Below, piece after piece: positions 33,660 through 44,498 of a DNA stretch of 64,000 nt (its first letter is position 1; each line of letters starts with the position of its first letter). The stretch is from Gracilariopsis chorda (Eukaryota; Rhodophyta; Florideophyceae; Gracilariales; Gracilariaceae). Location of the stretch: assembly GCA_003194525.1 (NCBI GenBank), contig NBIV01000006.1, positions 620,001-684,000 of the forward strand. The letters are read 5' to 3'. The notes under the pieces are model-generated. The model worked only from the letters and a program-made list of their open reading frames with translations. It made no database searches and had not been told where the DNA came from. The position numbers were made by a program, and so were the translations under genes.

Positions 33660-36600
33660 ATGTCGGACTCTGAAATTGAATCGGAATCCACCTCTGGAAT
33701 GAAAATTCCTCGTTTCCATGGTAAGCGTGTTCATGATTATATGCTGTGGCGTCACCGTCTTCGTGTTGCATGGCGTATTAATGAGGTCTGGAATGTCACG
33801 AATCCCTTTGGGGTTCAATCTAACACAAATAGTTCAACTTAAGACACAATTACCGCAGGTAGTGGCACTGAAATGGCAACTCCCCGTATCCTTGCGAAAC
33901 GAGAAAAGGCTTGTGGTATCATCATCTGTGCTCTTGGTGATGCTCCACTACCCGTAGTCATGGACGTGGATGATGATCCTGCACGGTTGCAACTCTTGGA
34001 TGGACGTTATGCCTCCAATAGGACTGTATCTAGAATTGCAGTACAGACACGATTGTTACCAATGTCGTACAGTGGTGAGAACATGTCCAAATATGTGGAT
34101 CAATACACGACATTGTTCGCTCAGTTAGACCATATGGGCAAGGATGCTGCTATACCGAAGTCTCACAAGGCACCTATGCTACTTGCTTCCATTGATACGA
34201 ACAGTTCGTTGGAGTCCACGGCTGCTGCACTACGTACCAAGGACATATCAGAACTCACTTGGGACTATGTGGCAACCACTTTGATCGATGAGTATAATGC
34301 TCGTCTGGTCAGTTCTTCTAGTTCCGGACGTACGCGAAGTCGAAAGAAGAACAGAAGCAAAGGTTCTGGTGGTTCACGTGTGTCCCAAACCTCCAGTCAC
34401 ACTCACATCAGGGACGGAAGTGACTCTGATGATCGGCCAAGTACAGCCGGTAGAGCATACGTGGTGTCCAGTACCCGGACTTATCACTGTGAATTCTGTG
34501 ATCATGATGGTCACACAAAGGACGTATTCCATATGAATCCCAATAACCAAAACAATCACTTACCCAGAAGCATCCTGGACAAGCTTAACTTCAAATCGAA
34601 GAGCAAATATGGGGCGTCCAAGTCTCGCAATAAGCCGGCTGTTAGTTCATCAAAGATTGAGGTATGTGGTATGGCACTGGAAAAGTCTTCCATCGTACCT
34701 CCCGACAGTTGCGATATGGACACCTATGCCGATAGTGGTGCTACATCACACTTTTCCCATTCGGTGTCTGCGTTTATTCCCAAGTCTTTGCACAACGTAG
34801 AAACTCTAACCATCATGCTTGCCGACAACACTGAAGTATGTGCAACGCAGCGGTGTGAAATAGTATTGCCATTTGAGTACGCAAACCTACGATTGACTGA
34901 TGTCCTGTTCGTTCCAAAACTGGAATACAATTTGGTGTCCGTAGGATGCTTGGCGAACCAGGGCATTGAATCCTTCTTTTGCTCAAGTGAAGTTCATCTC
35001 ACCTTGGACAATGGGTTTGTAGTCTGCAGTGGCTATCGCGATCGACGCTCGGGGTTGTACACCTTACCCGATCTAATATTGCATGGTACCAACCCAACCT
35101 CACCCTCGTCATCAACCAGTGGAGATCATTGCATGAAAAAATTGGAGTCCATTATTGCTAATCTATGGCATCGGCGACTTGCCCATATCAATGTGTCTGA
35201 CCTCCAGTCAGTATACAAACATGCTGAGGGGTTGCCGAAGATGTCGGAAATAGAGGAGATATGCCGCCCGTGTATGCTTTGTAAGGCGCACAAACTTCCG
35301 TTCCCTGGCAAATACGACCGAGCATCAGCCGTAGGTGAGGTGGTACACTCCGATATACTAGGACCCCTTGTACCGTCATTCCCACAAAGGTTTCAATATG
35401 CCTCTACCTTCCTAGACGAGCATTCAAGGTATGCACTATTAGGCTTCATGACCCATAAAAGTGAAATTGCTGTTGTATTCGATGCAGTTGAGCAAAAGTT
35501 CCAGCAGCTTGGAGGAGTGGCCATTGCGAAAGTGCACTCGGATAATGCCCAGGAGTATATTGCGTTGCAGCTGAACCCTGCCAACAATCTTCAAGACACT
35601 TCTTTCTCTCCTCCGTATACTCCAGAACACAATGCAATAGCCGAGCGCATCAATCGCACTATGGAGGAAGCTGCTCGAGCTTTGCTCATACAGGCAATTC
35701 TCTCATAGTGCTTGTGGCAATACGCATTAAAACACGTCATACATGTTCGCAATAGGGTTTTTCACTCAGCAACTGGAAGCAACCCTTACCTTTTGATGAC
35801 TGGTTCAAAACCATCCCTGAAGCATGTCAAAGTGTTTGGGTGTGCTTCGTTCGTGCTTAAGATGAAACCGGATACCAAGTTCGATTCTTGTGCACTTGAG
35901 GGAGTGTACTTGCAGACTCTTGAGCATGGTGTGTATGATGTTTTAGTCAATGATACTGATGAGATTCCACGCATTGTAAAGTCTCTGCATGTGACATTTG
36001 ACGAGTCCAAGTTCCCTGGGGCACCATTTCTGGAACATGTTATGAGTGATGAAGGTGCATCAGATGATACTTATGAATGCGCAGATCACTCTGAAATGGA
36101 TACTGAGAGTGGTAGTATGGTTTCTGTGGACAATCCATTCGACATTGAGAGTGGTACGGAACACATTGAATCCAATCATATACCAACGGCACAGAGCACT
36201 GAAAGCGGTGCCGATCATCCAGATGATAGCAAGCATACTTCTGATGACGATTCGGACCCAGAAAATGGCGGTAAGCGTGCCCCAAGTGCTAGTCAACATA
36301 CCTCGGACACTGATGTCTTACCGGAATCTGAACCAAAACCATGCTATCCTCGCCATACACGACGTGCACCAGCTAAGTGGTGGTACATGGCCGGTAGTGC
36401 AACGTCACAAATGGATATTACTACCAGTGATCAACCTACTCTGGGCGAAGCACTGTCTGCCACACCACTTGAACAGAGCATTTGGAAGAATGCCATTGAT
36501 GACGAACTGACATCTGTGGAGGAGAAGAACACTTGGGAGGAGGATGAATCACCTGCCTCTCAGCCTCTTCCTACTCATGTCATTTTAAACGTAAAGCGCG

Positions 36601-38007
36601 ATGCCAAAGGATCGGTTGATACATTCAAGGCTAGGGTTGTGGCTGGTGGCAATCACCATACATACGGGCAGAACTGTATGGAGACATATTCGCCAGTAGT
36701 GCCATTTAGCCTGGTCCGCATGTTCCTGTACGTCGCACTTTGTCTTCAGATGTGTATGGCTCAAGTATATGTTAAGACTGCATTTCTCAACGGTGAGCTT
36801 AAAGAAGACGTGTGGGTGATGTCGCCACGTGGTGTTCCTGGTCTGACCGCAAAGTGCTATAAGTTACTTAAAGCTATGTACGGTTTGAAACAGGCTCATC
36901 TAGCATATCACACCAAGTTCAAAGCAGACATGAAGAAGTTGGGTTTTGAGGAACCACCCAGTGCACCGTGCGCATTCAAGTAAAAGTTTTGGAGATTGCA
37001 TGTACTCCTACATACTCGTATACGTGGACGACATTCTGGTGTTCACGCCAACGCTGGAGCACCGGCCTACGGTGTTGGAGAAGCTCAAAACACTCTATGA
37101 ACTTTGCATTGAGAACCGAATCACTCTGTACCTTGGCGTGGAGCTGTCATGGAAAATATGTACAGCAGAACAACTCCTTGGTGTCAAGCTGGGACAGTCG
37201 CTGTATATTGAAAGTACACTTCCACGATTTGGTCTCCAGAACGCTACACCAGTACCTAGCCCTATGGTGGATTGCTTCTTCATATCTCTAGCAATGGAGG
37301 AGGACAAATCACCAATGGATGTGCAGATGTACCAGCAGATGATCAGGTCTCTGCTGTACTTGGCACTACGTACTATGGTGGATATACTTGCTCCAGTTCT
37401 CATCCTGGCTCGTTTTCAGTGTGCTACTACCACTTGGTGTCACAAAGCTGTGCAGCGTGTGCTCAGGTACCTGTAAGCAACGCGACTGCATGGGCTATGC
37501 TACAGGCCTATATCGCTAAATCTGCATGGTTTTGTCGATTCTGACTACACTGGAGACACTACGAGTCGGAAGTCGATGTCCGGGTGTATCGGTAAACTTG
37601 GATCAGCAACCTTCTGGTATGGTGATAGAGAGCAATCGTCAGTTGCGCTATCAACTGGCGAGTGGGAGTACTATGCTCTGACTTTGGCTGCACAGGAAGT
37701 GGTACAGGTTGCTCGTGTGCTCCGGGAATGCAGCTTCCACATGAAAACTTTGGTTTCTCTAGATTCTGACAACCAGTGCGAATAGGACTGGGCTGGTGGT
37801 GAAAGGTGCCCTTCTAGTCGTGCTGAGCACATTGATTTAAAGGTTCACTTTATCCGAGATCTCATAAGAGACAATTTGATTAGTGTTCAATACTTCCCAA
37901 GTGCGCTGACCGATGCCGATATACTCACCAAGCCATTGGGACGTATCAGTGTTAATGCAATTCTCAAACGGCTTGGTCTTGGACAGGAAGTCGAGGAGGA
38001 GTGTTGA
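33660..38007 (+). pseudogene. Near-complete copia polyprotein (gag-PR-INT-RT-RNase H), element A
   Basis: Order: gag from MSDSEIESEST, IIICALGDAP block, a zinc knuckle CEFCDHDGH...H (last Cys lost), protease YADSGATSHF, pre-integrase LWHRRLAHIN with CRPCMLCKAHK, integrase core LGPLVPS/EHSRYAL, HSDNAQEYIAL and NAIAERINRTMEEA, linker, RT (AQVYVKTAFLNGEL, then YILVYVDDILVF), RNase H (DSDYTGD, STGEWEYYAL, SDNQCE), and a C-terminus GQEVEEEC whose Cys and stop are the first six bases of LTR2. Lesions visible: TAA at 33840, TAG at 35706, a frameshift near 36980, TAA at 37474 and TAG at about 37783. This is the best preserved element of the window and is not functional. Confidence 0.92.
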
Positions 38008-38681
38008 AGTTTGGAAGTGGTCGAGTGCCTGGCTAACCCGCACAAAAGGTCTCAGCTTGGTTCAAAACCAAACCTTCAGAGGACGATGGGCGCTTTGGAG
38101 CCCCTCGCTCCAAAAGCGCATATGCGCCTCTGCTCAAACTCAACGTGAAATGGCAATGTGATTGGCTACAGCAAAATGCTATATGCATTGTATAACGTAC
38201 AAGTGTTGTGGATTGTATGGTACTGGACTGCGGATATGCACAAGTGGAAGAATGTGGCTGATCCAATTGTGCGCGCAGTAGACGGTTGTGCTGCAATGCC
38301 GAAGATGCGAATGGGAGCTACATTGGGAGATTTGGGAGGATGTGCGTTTGTGGGCTGCGCTGAAGGGTTGGCGTGCCAGGATGGAAATTGATGATTTTTC
38401 AGAGCTGGTTCCAGATCAAGGGACTGGCAATGGATTTGCTGCATTGATTAATTAATTTATTTGAAATTTTGATCCTCTAGATTGTGCGCGCTTTTCGTGT
38501 AAACTTGCACACACGAATAACGTGTAGTGTAATGGTGCAACCACCGCCATCGCTTGCTGCGACGATGGTGAAGTGTGTGCAGTAGGGTATATGTAGATTG
38601 GCTTTGCCCTCTATCGAGTAAATTGGTCGACTAAGGCTGACTACCTTCCTTGTTTTACTTTCTTGTTTCTTCTTCCTCCAT
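38002..38681 (+). repeat. LTR2, 3' copy of element A
   Basis: It starts TGTTGAAGTTTGGAAG and ends TTTGTTTTCAT. Its first six bases encode Cys-stop of the polyprotein. The hairpin CCATCG...CGATGG (38547-38568) is the counterpart of that in the 5' copy. It abuts an oppositely oriented element at 38682. Confidence 0.8.
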
Positions 38682-41239
38682 TTATTTCTTCCCTTTTGTT
38701 TTCATAACCCGCGTGCGTTGCGACACAGGGTCAACCATCATGTCTGTAGCTGCCTCAGTGTGGTCTATGGTACCATTTTCTGAGGTTGACATGACGTCCT
38801 CAACATCTGCAACAGAGAACTCATCCGAGTTGATGGCATCCATATCATCCTCAGAAATATAAGTATAATCTGATGTACCCTCGTTATCCATATAGTTGCT
38901 AAGATATGGTGCACCAGGGAACCAAGACTCATCAAAGGTGACATGACGTGACCTTACTACTCGAGAAATATGGTCTTCATCACTAACTAGAACCTCGTAA
39001 ACACCATGCTCAAGAGTCTGCAAGTACACTCCTTCAAGTGCACGAGACAGGAACTTGGTGCCCGGATTCATTTTTAATACGTATGCGGCACATCCGAATA
39101 CTCTGATATACGTCAAAGAAGGCCTACTTTCAGTCAGTAAGACATAGGGAGTCACGCCAGTGGTGGAGTGCGGCACTCTATTGCGAACATAAATCACATG
39201 TTTTAGTGCATACGACCACAAACATTCTAAAAGATTGGCTTGAATTAGCAAAGCTCGAGCAGCTTCAACCATAGTGCGAGTGATGCGCTCTGCAAAAGCC
39301 TTATGTTCTGGGGTATACGGTGGAAAAAAAGATACCTCCTGGAGGCCATTCTTGGGATTCTTTTCCAAGGCAATGTACTCTTCTGCATTGTCAGAGTGCA
39401 GTTTTCGAATAAGCACATGCTCTTCTCCAAGCTGTTTGAGCTTCTGCCTCACACCCAGGAACATTTCACTGATCTCACACCTTTGCGTCATGAACCCAAG
39501 TACTGCATATCGCGATTGATCATCCACAAATCCAGACGCATAGCAGAATCGGTCTGGGATTGATGGCACCAACAGATCCAAAATTTCTGAGTGCACAATG
39601 TCCCCAACGTGCTTGGCTCGTTTACCCTTGCCCAGAAATGGCAGCTTATGTGCCTTGCCAAGGCGACTTGACCGACATACCTCCTCCATGCACTTGATCT
39701 TTGGGACAACGTCGACATGGTCGTGAACCTGTTGTAGGTCATGCTCATGCATATATGCCAATCGGCGATGCCACAATGAACTTGTGTGGTCGTCCGTTGC
39801 AGAAAGAATTATGGATATGTCCTTATGAGCAATTGGGTTAGGCAAGGTGTATAAACCGGAGCGATGATGAGGAGACCCATGTCCAATCTCAAACCCATCT
39901 TCATGTTTTGGGTGTACTTCCTTATCACAGAACAGTGATTGGATACCCTTGTCACCTAAACAACCCACAGACACTAAGTTGTATCCAAGATTCGGAACAA
40001 GCAGTACTTCAGACAACCTGAGGTTCACATCAAAGAAGGGTAGTATGACATCTCCTTGTTGGGTGGCAGTGACAGTGGTGTTGTCTGCTAGTTCAATTGT
40101 CTTATCTGGTATGTCAATTAGTGTGTTTGGAACAAAATCAGATACAGAACAGAAGAAATGAGATGTAGCACCACTGTCTCCAAATTTGTCGATGCAATCA
40201 ATAACCGGCGGTACCACTGATGACTTCTCACTTGCAACTCCAGCAATCTCAACCTTGGACGCCTTCCGTGATGACTTTTCGTAGCGCTTGGGCTTCTTGA
40301 CTGAGTTGAGCTTCATCTGATCCAATATCGAATGTGGCAAGTGGTTGTCAGGGTTATCTGGATTCATGTGACAGCGGTCTTGAGTATGTCCATCGCGCTC
40401 ACAGAAGGTGGAATGGTACCCGCTTTTGCTTCCAGTAGCATATGCACGACCAGTGGGGTCATAAACTGTTGTCGAATCTGATGCATTACCATCATTTTCG
40501 TTACCATTTGATGATTTGCTGTGTCCACTTATACCGGCGCCATCCCTCTTCCTATTCTTCTTGCGACTGCGACCTCTACCAGAACTGACTGAACCCATTT
40601 GTAGAGCAATGTATTCATCAATCAGGGTTGTCGGCACGTAGTCCCATGTGAGTTCTGAAATCTCCTTGGTCGTAAGTGCTACTGCAGTTGACTCCAATGA
40701 GCACCTGATGTCAATAGGTGCCAGAAGCATGGGTGTCTTGGGCGATTCTGGTATAGCGGCATCCTTGCCCATGCCGTCCAGCTGCAAGAAAAGATAGGCA
40801 AACTGGGCCACATAGTCGGACCTGTTTTGGCCGTTATACGACATTCTGAACAGCTGCGTTTGCACTGCTATACGAGACACTGTCCTGTTTGATGCATATC
40901 ACGCATCAAGTAGCTGAAGCATGCGACTGGGGTCATCATCCAAATCCATAACTACACGCATTGGGGCATCGCCAAGTGCACAAATGATGATTTCACATGC
41001 CGTTTCGCACTTTGCAACTATATGGGAGGGGGTCTGGGTAGCAGTAGAACCAGACGCTTGTGTCATTATAGCACTGGATGACTCCTCCGAACAGACATGA
41101 CAAAATTCCAGACAACTTTAATTCGACAAGCGGCACGTAGACGGTGTCGCCAGAGGGTGTAATCGTTGCCCCGCTTACCGTAGAAGCACGGGATCTTCAC
41201 ACCAGAAGTGGATTCTGACTCAATTTCAGAGTCTGACAT
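38682..41239 (-). pseudogene. Copia gag-PR-INT polyprotein, element B, 3'-truncated
   Basis: From the ATG at 41239 (MSDSEIESESTSGVKIP) the gag opening is broken, with a stop in LLDA-YASNRT at about 40903. Then a clean frame of 732 codons (40880-38682) covers the rest of gag, the zinc knuckle CERDGHTQDRCHMNPD, protease FGDSGATSHF, pre-integrase LWHRRLAYMHEHD, integrase DQSRYAVLGF, HSDNAEEYIAL and AFAERITRTMVEA, and the linker to MKTKGKK. RT and RNase H are missing because LTR2 of element A joins at 38682. Confidence 0.9.
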
Positions 41240-41597
41240 GATTCCAAAAGGAGTTCAGTAACCCAAATAAGAACAAATATTGCACGAAAATGAAGCAGAG
41301 TGAGAGAATCGATGCTTAGAACTGCTATGAGAATAGACAAAAGAGCTGTTCGAGAGGTGCAGCTTTGGGCTTATAGCGGATGTCACACTATGAGGGTGAT
41401 ACTGGAGTGGATTATTCTCAACACTCAACAGCGAGGACGCCAGCGGAGAACGTGTAACCAAGTCTCAACGCTCGTCCAAACGCGTGTGGTACGCGAGTCA
41501 CAGGCGGAGTTCGGGTCCTCAACGGCCGGGTTATACTCACAAGTGGCTCTGAAGCGCACTCCGAAAAGAAAATAAAATATGAAAGTTCGTAAAAGCC

Positions 41598-41650
41598 GGC
41601 GCACTGACAGGAGAAACTACATCTGCTACCCTAAGGTTTGAACCCCTGGA
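41598..41650 (-). promoter_or_regulatory. Conserved copia leader motif, copy 3
   Basis: Minus reading CCAGGGGTTCAAACC, TTAGGGTAGCAGATGTAG, TTTCTCCTGTCAGTGCGCC, in the leader (41240-41885) of element B. It is almost identical to the copy at 43717. Confidence 0.6.
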
Positions 41651-41885
41651 AACTGGATGCTCTCTCCAGGAGCGAGGTGTGATTTTCTTTGACCTGCCGT
41701 ACTCCGCGCACTTCACGAGTAGGATGCTCAATCCGTACGAACGTCCCAGGGAGGTTACTAACAAGCGCGATATGCTTTCACCAGTTAACCCCTGCTGGTC
41801 TATTGCGGGATATCAGCTCGATCTTACGCGCGCACGCAAAAATAAAAGATGTTGAAACGGAGCGACGTCCGGAAGTATCGAAGCT

Positions 41886-41899
41886 CTGGGCCCATAACC
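41886..41899 (-). other. Primer binding site, initiator tRNA-Met anticodon stem-loop
   Basis: Minus strand GGTTATGGGCCCAG directly follows the LTR1 end CATATCAACA. It is the reverse complement of the CTGGGCCCATAACC anticodon arm found in eukaryotic initiator tRNA-Met. Confidence 0.85.
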
Positions 41900-42734
41900 T
41901 GTTGATATGAAATGATGTTGATAGATGATGTTGCGCTTCGACGGAAATGAAAGGGAAAGAAAGAAAGAAAATAAAGAGTGAAGGTTGCCAGGCTTGGGGG
42001 CGAGTTTACTTGGTACTGCAACTTTCGAGTCTTGTATAGTACCTCTAGTTCGCACTACTACTACAAGAAAACCGTACACCAATCTTACACCACTAAGTGA
42101 GGACACCCAATACTACCAATGATATTCAAACATAACACAATAAAGGTTGCACACACTGATTACAGCTAAATATAATGATGCATAACATCATAACAACACA
42201 TTTCAACAACGCAAACCAAGTGAACCAACCAGCCACCAATGTGCAACAAGTGAGCCAGACATGCCAACAATGTGCCAGCATGTGACAGCACTGTGTAAAC
42301 AATTAATTGCATCATTATCATTATGACAAAGCATAAATTCACATGCCACCGCATCCATGTACATACCCTAGATGTGTTGCGTGCATGGCACGTGCTTACA
42401 TGCACAACTGCACATATGCAACACCTGCATGTACCTGTAAACCAGATGTAGCCACACATATTCCTAAGTACCATGCCCATACACCTTATGCCAAGTGGCC
42501 GGTCCGTGCCCATGACCCATACGATGCATAACACTTGTAACGAATGCATTGCATATGAGTATATGCAGTAGCGATTCATATGCCCGTTTCACGTTGGGTT
42601 TGAGAACACACGCATATGCGCTTCTGCAAGGCAGCTCTCCAAAACAGCCCTATGTTATATGAAACTTTGTTTTCAAGTGCTGCACTATGTTGTCCCAGTA
42701 CTACCAGGCACTCGACCATGTGCTAACATCAACA
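41900..42734 (-). repeat. LTR1 copy c, 5' LTR of element B (835 bp)
   Basis: On the minus strand it begins TGTTGATGTTAGCACATGG at 42734 and ends TTTCATATCAACA at 41900. The promoter block GGTACTATACAAG lies in the middle. It forms the left arm of a large inverted repeat with 43003-43467. Confidence 0.88.
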
Positions 42735-43002
42735 TTTCTGTTGCCCAGGTTGATATAAAAACAGCATTCCTTAATGCTGATATCAAAGAAGACGTGTGGG
42801 TCATGTCACCGCGTGGCATTCCTGGTTTCAAATCACAATGCTACAAACTGCTAAAGGCTATATACGGGCTTAAGCAGGCTGATTTGGCATGGCATACGAA
42901 GTTCAGCACAGACATTAAAGGCAAAGGTTTTGAAGAAGTACCCAGTGCACCATGTGTTTTCAGGCGCAAGTTACCCGCTGACACTTATGCATACATCCTG
43001 GT
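42735..43002 (+). pseudogene. Copia RT fragment
   Basis: Reading VAQVDIKTAFLNADIKEDVW, then IYGLKQADLAWHTKF and LPADTYAYIL. It starts directly at the outer end of LTR1 copy c and stops at the palm YVDD motif, where it joins LTR1 copy d. It is the spacer of the large inverted repeat. Confidence 0.85.
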
Positions 43003-43467
43003 ATGTACATGGATGCGGTGGCATGTGAATTTGTGCTTTGTCATAATGATGATGATGCAAGTAAGTGTTTACAAAGTGCTGTCACATGCTGGCACATTGT
43101 TGGCATGTCTGGTTCACTTGTTGCACATTGGTGGCTGGTTGGTTCACTTGGTTTGCGTTGTTGTAATGTGTTGTTATGATGTTATGCATCATTGTATTTA
43201 GCTGTAATCAGTGTGTGCAACCTTTATTGTGTTATGTTTGAATATCATTGGTAGTATTGGGTGTCCTCACTTAGTGGTGTAAGATTGGTGTACGGTTTTC
43301 TTGTAGTAGTAGTGCGAACTAGAGGTACTATAAAAGACTCGAAAGTTGCAGTACCAAGTAAACTCGCCCCCAAGCCTGGCAACCTTCACTCTTTATTTTC
43401 TTTCTTTCTTTCCCTTTCATTTCCGTCGAAGCGCAACATCATCTATCAACATCATTTCATATCAACA
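43003..43467 (+). repeat. LTR1 copy d, 5'-truncated, upstream LTR of element C
   Basis: It begins inside LTR1 at GGTATGTACATGGATGCGG and runs to TTTCATATCAACA. A TATA box (TATAAAAG, 43329-43336) fits the U3/R promoter. It is nearly identical to the inverted copy at 41900-42372. Confidence 0.88.
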
Positions 43468-43481
43468 GGTTATGGGCCCAG
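43468..43481 (+). other. Primer binding site, initiator tRNA-Met anticodon stem-loop
   Basis: GGTTATGGGCCCAG immediately after the LTR1 terminal CA. Confidence 0.87.
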
Positions 43482-43716
43482 AGCTTCGATACTTCCAGAC
43501 GTCGCTCCGTTTCAACATCTTTTATTTTTGCGTGCGCGCGTAAGATCGAGCTGATATCCGGTAAGAGACCAGCAGGGGTTAACTGTTGAAAGCATATCGC
43601 GCTTGTTAGTAACCTCCCTGGGACGTTCGTACGGATTGAGCATCCTACTCGTGAAGTGCGCGGAGTACGGCAGGTCAAAGAAAATCACACCTCGCTCCTG
43701 GAGAGAGCATCCAGTT

Positions 43717-43769
43717 TCCAGGGGTTCAAACCTTAGGGTAGCAGATGTAGTTTCTCCTGTCAGTGCGCC
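43717..43769 (+). promoter_or_regulatory. Conserved copia leader motif, copy 4
   Basis: TCCAGGGGTTCAAACC, TTAGGGTAGCAGATGTAG, TTTCTCCTGTCAGTGCGCC, 236 bases after the primer site of element C. Confidence 0.6.
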
Positions 43770-44124
43770 GGCTTTTACGAACTTTCATATTTTATTTTCT
43801 TTTCGGAGTGCGCTTCAGAGCCACTTGTGAGTATAACCCGGCCGTTGAGGACCCGAACTCCGCCTGTGATTCTCCTACGGGACTCGTCCTACTGAGTTTT
43901 GAGACTTTTTCACATGCTCTCCGCTGGCATACGAGCTGTTGAGTGTCGACAAATCTCCACTCCAGTATCTCTTTCTTGTTGTGACATCAGCTATAACTCA
44001 GCGGCTATACCGTGATAATTCTCTTTAATCCCAGCTGATCGTTGATTCAAGGTATCGAGTCCCTCACTCTGCTACATTTGTTTTATTTTCTTTGGTCTTT
44101 GAACTCCTTCTGGAACAATGTCTG

Positions 44125-44498
44125 TGTCGTGAAATAATACGTTTAAAAAAAGGGGCGGCCTGTAGTGGTAGCTAGGGGCGGCCTAAAAACGATGATTCCT
44201 TTGCTTAGAGAGGTAGAGTTGATGATAATAATGGGTTGGGGAACAGACGAGAGGCGAAGGCCGAGCTCTGTTTCCTCCTTTTATACTCAGAGAGAAAGAC
44301 GCTAGTCGTCTTTTTCGGTAGTTAGAGTCCTAACATGCTTGCATGAATGCGGCATTGTAAGCAGACATCACACCATCCTCGGGGATGGTGAGAGGGCAGG
44401 ACGCTTTCTCACCATCCCTAAGGATGGTGAGATGGTCCACTCCATCTCCTTCTTCCTCACCGTCTGACAAGGACGGTGAGCGGAGCTTTATCCTCACA
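44125..44498 (+). mobile_element. Solo LTR-like insertion with 5-bp target duplication and three hairpins
   Basis: The insert begins TGTCGTGAAATAATACG and ends TTTATCCTCACA (TG...CA) and is flanked by GTCTG at 44120-44124 and 44499-44503. Removing it rejoins ATGTCTG with GACTCTGAAG, the gag start seen in sister elements. It carries a repeated GGGGCGGCC (about 44153 and 44174), TTTTATACTC near 44278, and three consecutive stem-loops (44371-44390, 44407-44432, 44456-44480). It is not LTR1, 2 or 3. Confidence 0.85.
44371..44480 (+). other. Three tandem stem-loops near the 3' end of the solo LTR
   Basis: Stems: CACCATCC/GGATGGTG with loop TCGG; TCTCACCATCC/GGATGGTGAGA with loop CTAA; CTCACCGTC/GACGGTGAG with loop TGACAAG. 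The third differs from the others by paired substitutions that keep the stem. Confidence 0.85.

Noticed and set aside
41813-42106. Paired identical frames on opposite strands (also 43261-43554)
   Set aside because: They lie in LTR1 and its leader, which form an inverted repeat; the frames are non-coding promoter and leader sequence.
43717-43769. GGGGTTCAAACC in the copia leader as a tRNA T-arm
   Set aside because: No anticodon arm or acceptor stem is present, and the block recurs only within retrotransposon leaders.
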